From NCBI GenBank assembly GCA_023436065.1, contig JAEZKU010000012.1, positions 1 to 5,955 of the forward strand: a DNA stretch of 5,955 nucleotides, in the 5' to 3' direction. How positions within the stretch are numbered: position 1 is the first letter of the stretch; the number at the start of each line of letters is the position of its first letter. Below are positions 5,830 through 5,955 of this stretch, one piece after another. A program made the position numbers and the translations under genes. Source of the stretch: Bacillota bacterium. GTDB lineage: Bacteria > Bacillota > Clostridia > Lachnospirales > Lachnospiraceae. The notes under the pieces were generated by a model, which saw only the letters and a program-made list of their open reading frames with translations, did not search any database and had not been told where the DNA came from.

Positions 5830-5955
5830 ATGAAGGAATTAGTCGAAGTAATCGCTAAGTCACTCGTGGATCATCCCGATGAGGTTGTAGTTACGGAAAA
5901 GGAAACCGATAAAGCAATTGTTGTGGAATTAAAAGTCGCTTCTGAGGATATGGGT
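5830..5955 (+). CDS. khpA: KH-domain RNA-binding protein, KhpA/YlqC-like (3' end missing)
   Basis: Only the first 42 codons are in the window (MKELVEVIAKSLVDHPDEVV at 1-20, then VTEKETDKAIVVELKVASEDMG). These match the start of the small (about 75-80 residue) KhpA/YlqC family, a single KH domain that binds RNA and in several Firmicutes pairs with KhpB/Jag to influence cell elongation and division. The GXXG RNA-contact loop, normally just after the DMG motif, falls beyond the right edge and cannot be checked. ATG 5830 is preceded by GGAGG (5819-5823) at six bases. The rpsP-KH gene order is the standard Firmicute arrangement and adds support. Confidence 0.88.
   Translation, partial: MKELVEVIAKSLVDHPDEVVVTEKETDKAIVVELKVASEDMG

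Overview
The window looks like chromosome of a Clostridia-type Firmicute, most likely a Lachnospiraceae relative. The grounds are strong AGGAGG-type Shine-Dalgarno (SD) sites, moderate-to-low GC by eye, a TTG start, the gene order ylxM-ffh-rpsP-KH protein, and protein sequences typical of gut Clostridia. This taxonomic call is inference. All genes are on the + strand and coding is nearly continuous. There are no tRNA, rRNA, CRISPR, IS or phage signatures.

Left block (1-3656): a four-gene biotin-dependent carboxyltransfer operon. It encodes a 12S/MmdA-like acyl-CoA carboxyltransferase (cut at the left edge), an OadG-type single-span membrane subunit, a small biotin carrier with an AMKM biotinylation site, and an OadA/5S-like carboxyltransferase with its metal site but no fused biotin domain. 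Together these are the catalytic parts of a transcarboxylase (12S + 1.3S + 5S) plus a membrane anchor. The beta subunit (OadB/MmdB) that would make this a sodium-pumping decarboxylase is not in the window.

Junction (3657-3745): a compact regulatory element. A near-consensus sigma-A promoter (TTGACA, 17 nt, TATACT) runs directly into a 13-bp hairpin followed by T5. The right arm of that hairpin contains the SD of ylxM. The geometry predicts that readthrough from the left operon forms the full hairpin, which could terminate transcription and mask the SD, whereas transcripts from the local promoter begin inside the left arm and escape.

Right block (3746-5955): a protein-targeting and translation operon. 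It contains ylxM (SRP-associated HTH protein), ffh (SRP GTPase, translationally coupled to ylxM), rpsP (ribosomal protein bS16) and the start of a KhpA-type KH-domain RNA-binding protein cut by the right edge. Small hairpins lie ahead of rpsP and directly against the SD of the KH gene.

Most of the content is ordinary core metabolism and housekeeping. The items most worth checking are the overlapping promoter, hairpin and SD at the junction, and the hybrid composition of the carboxyltransferase operon.
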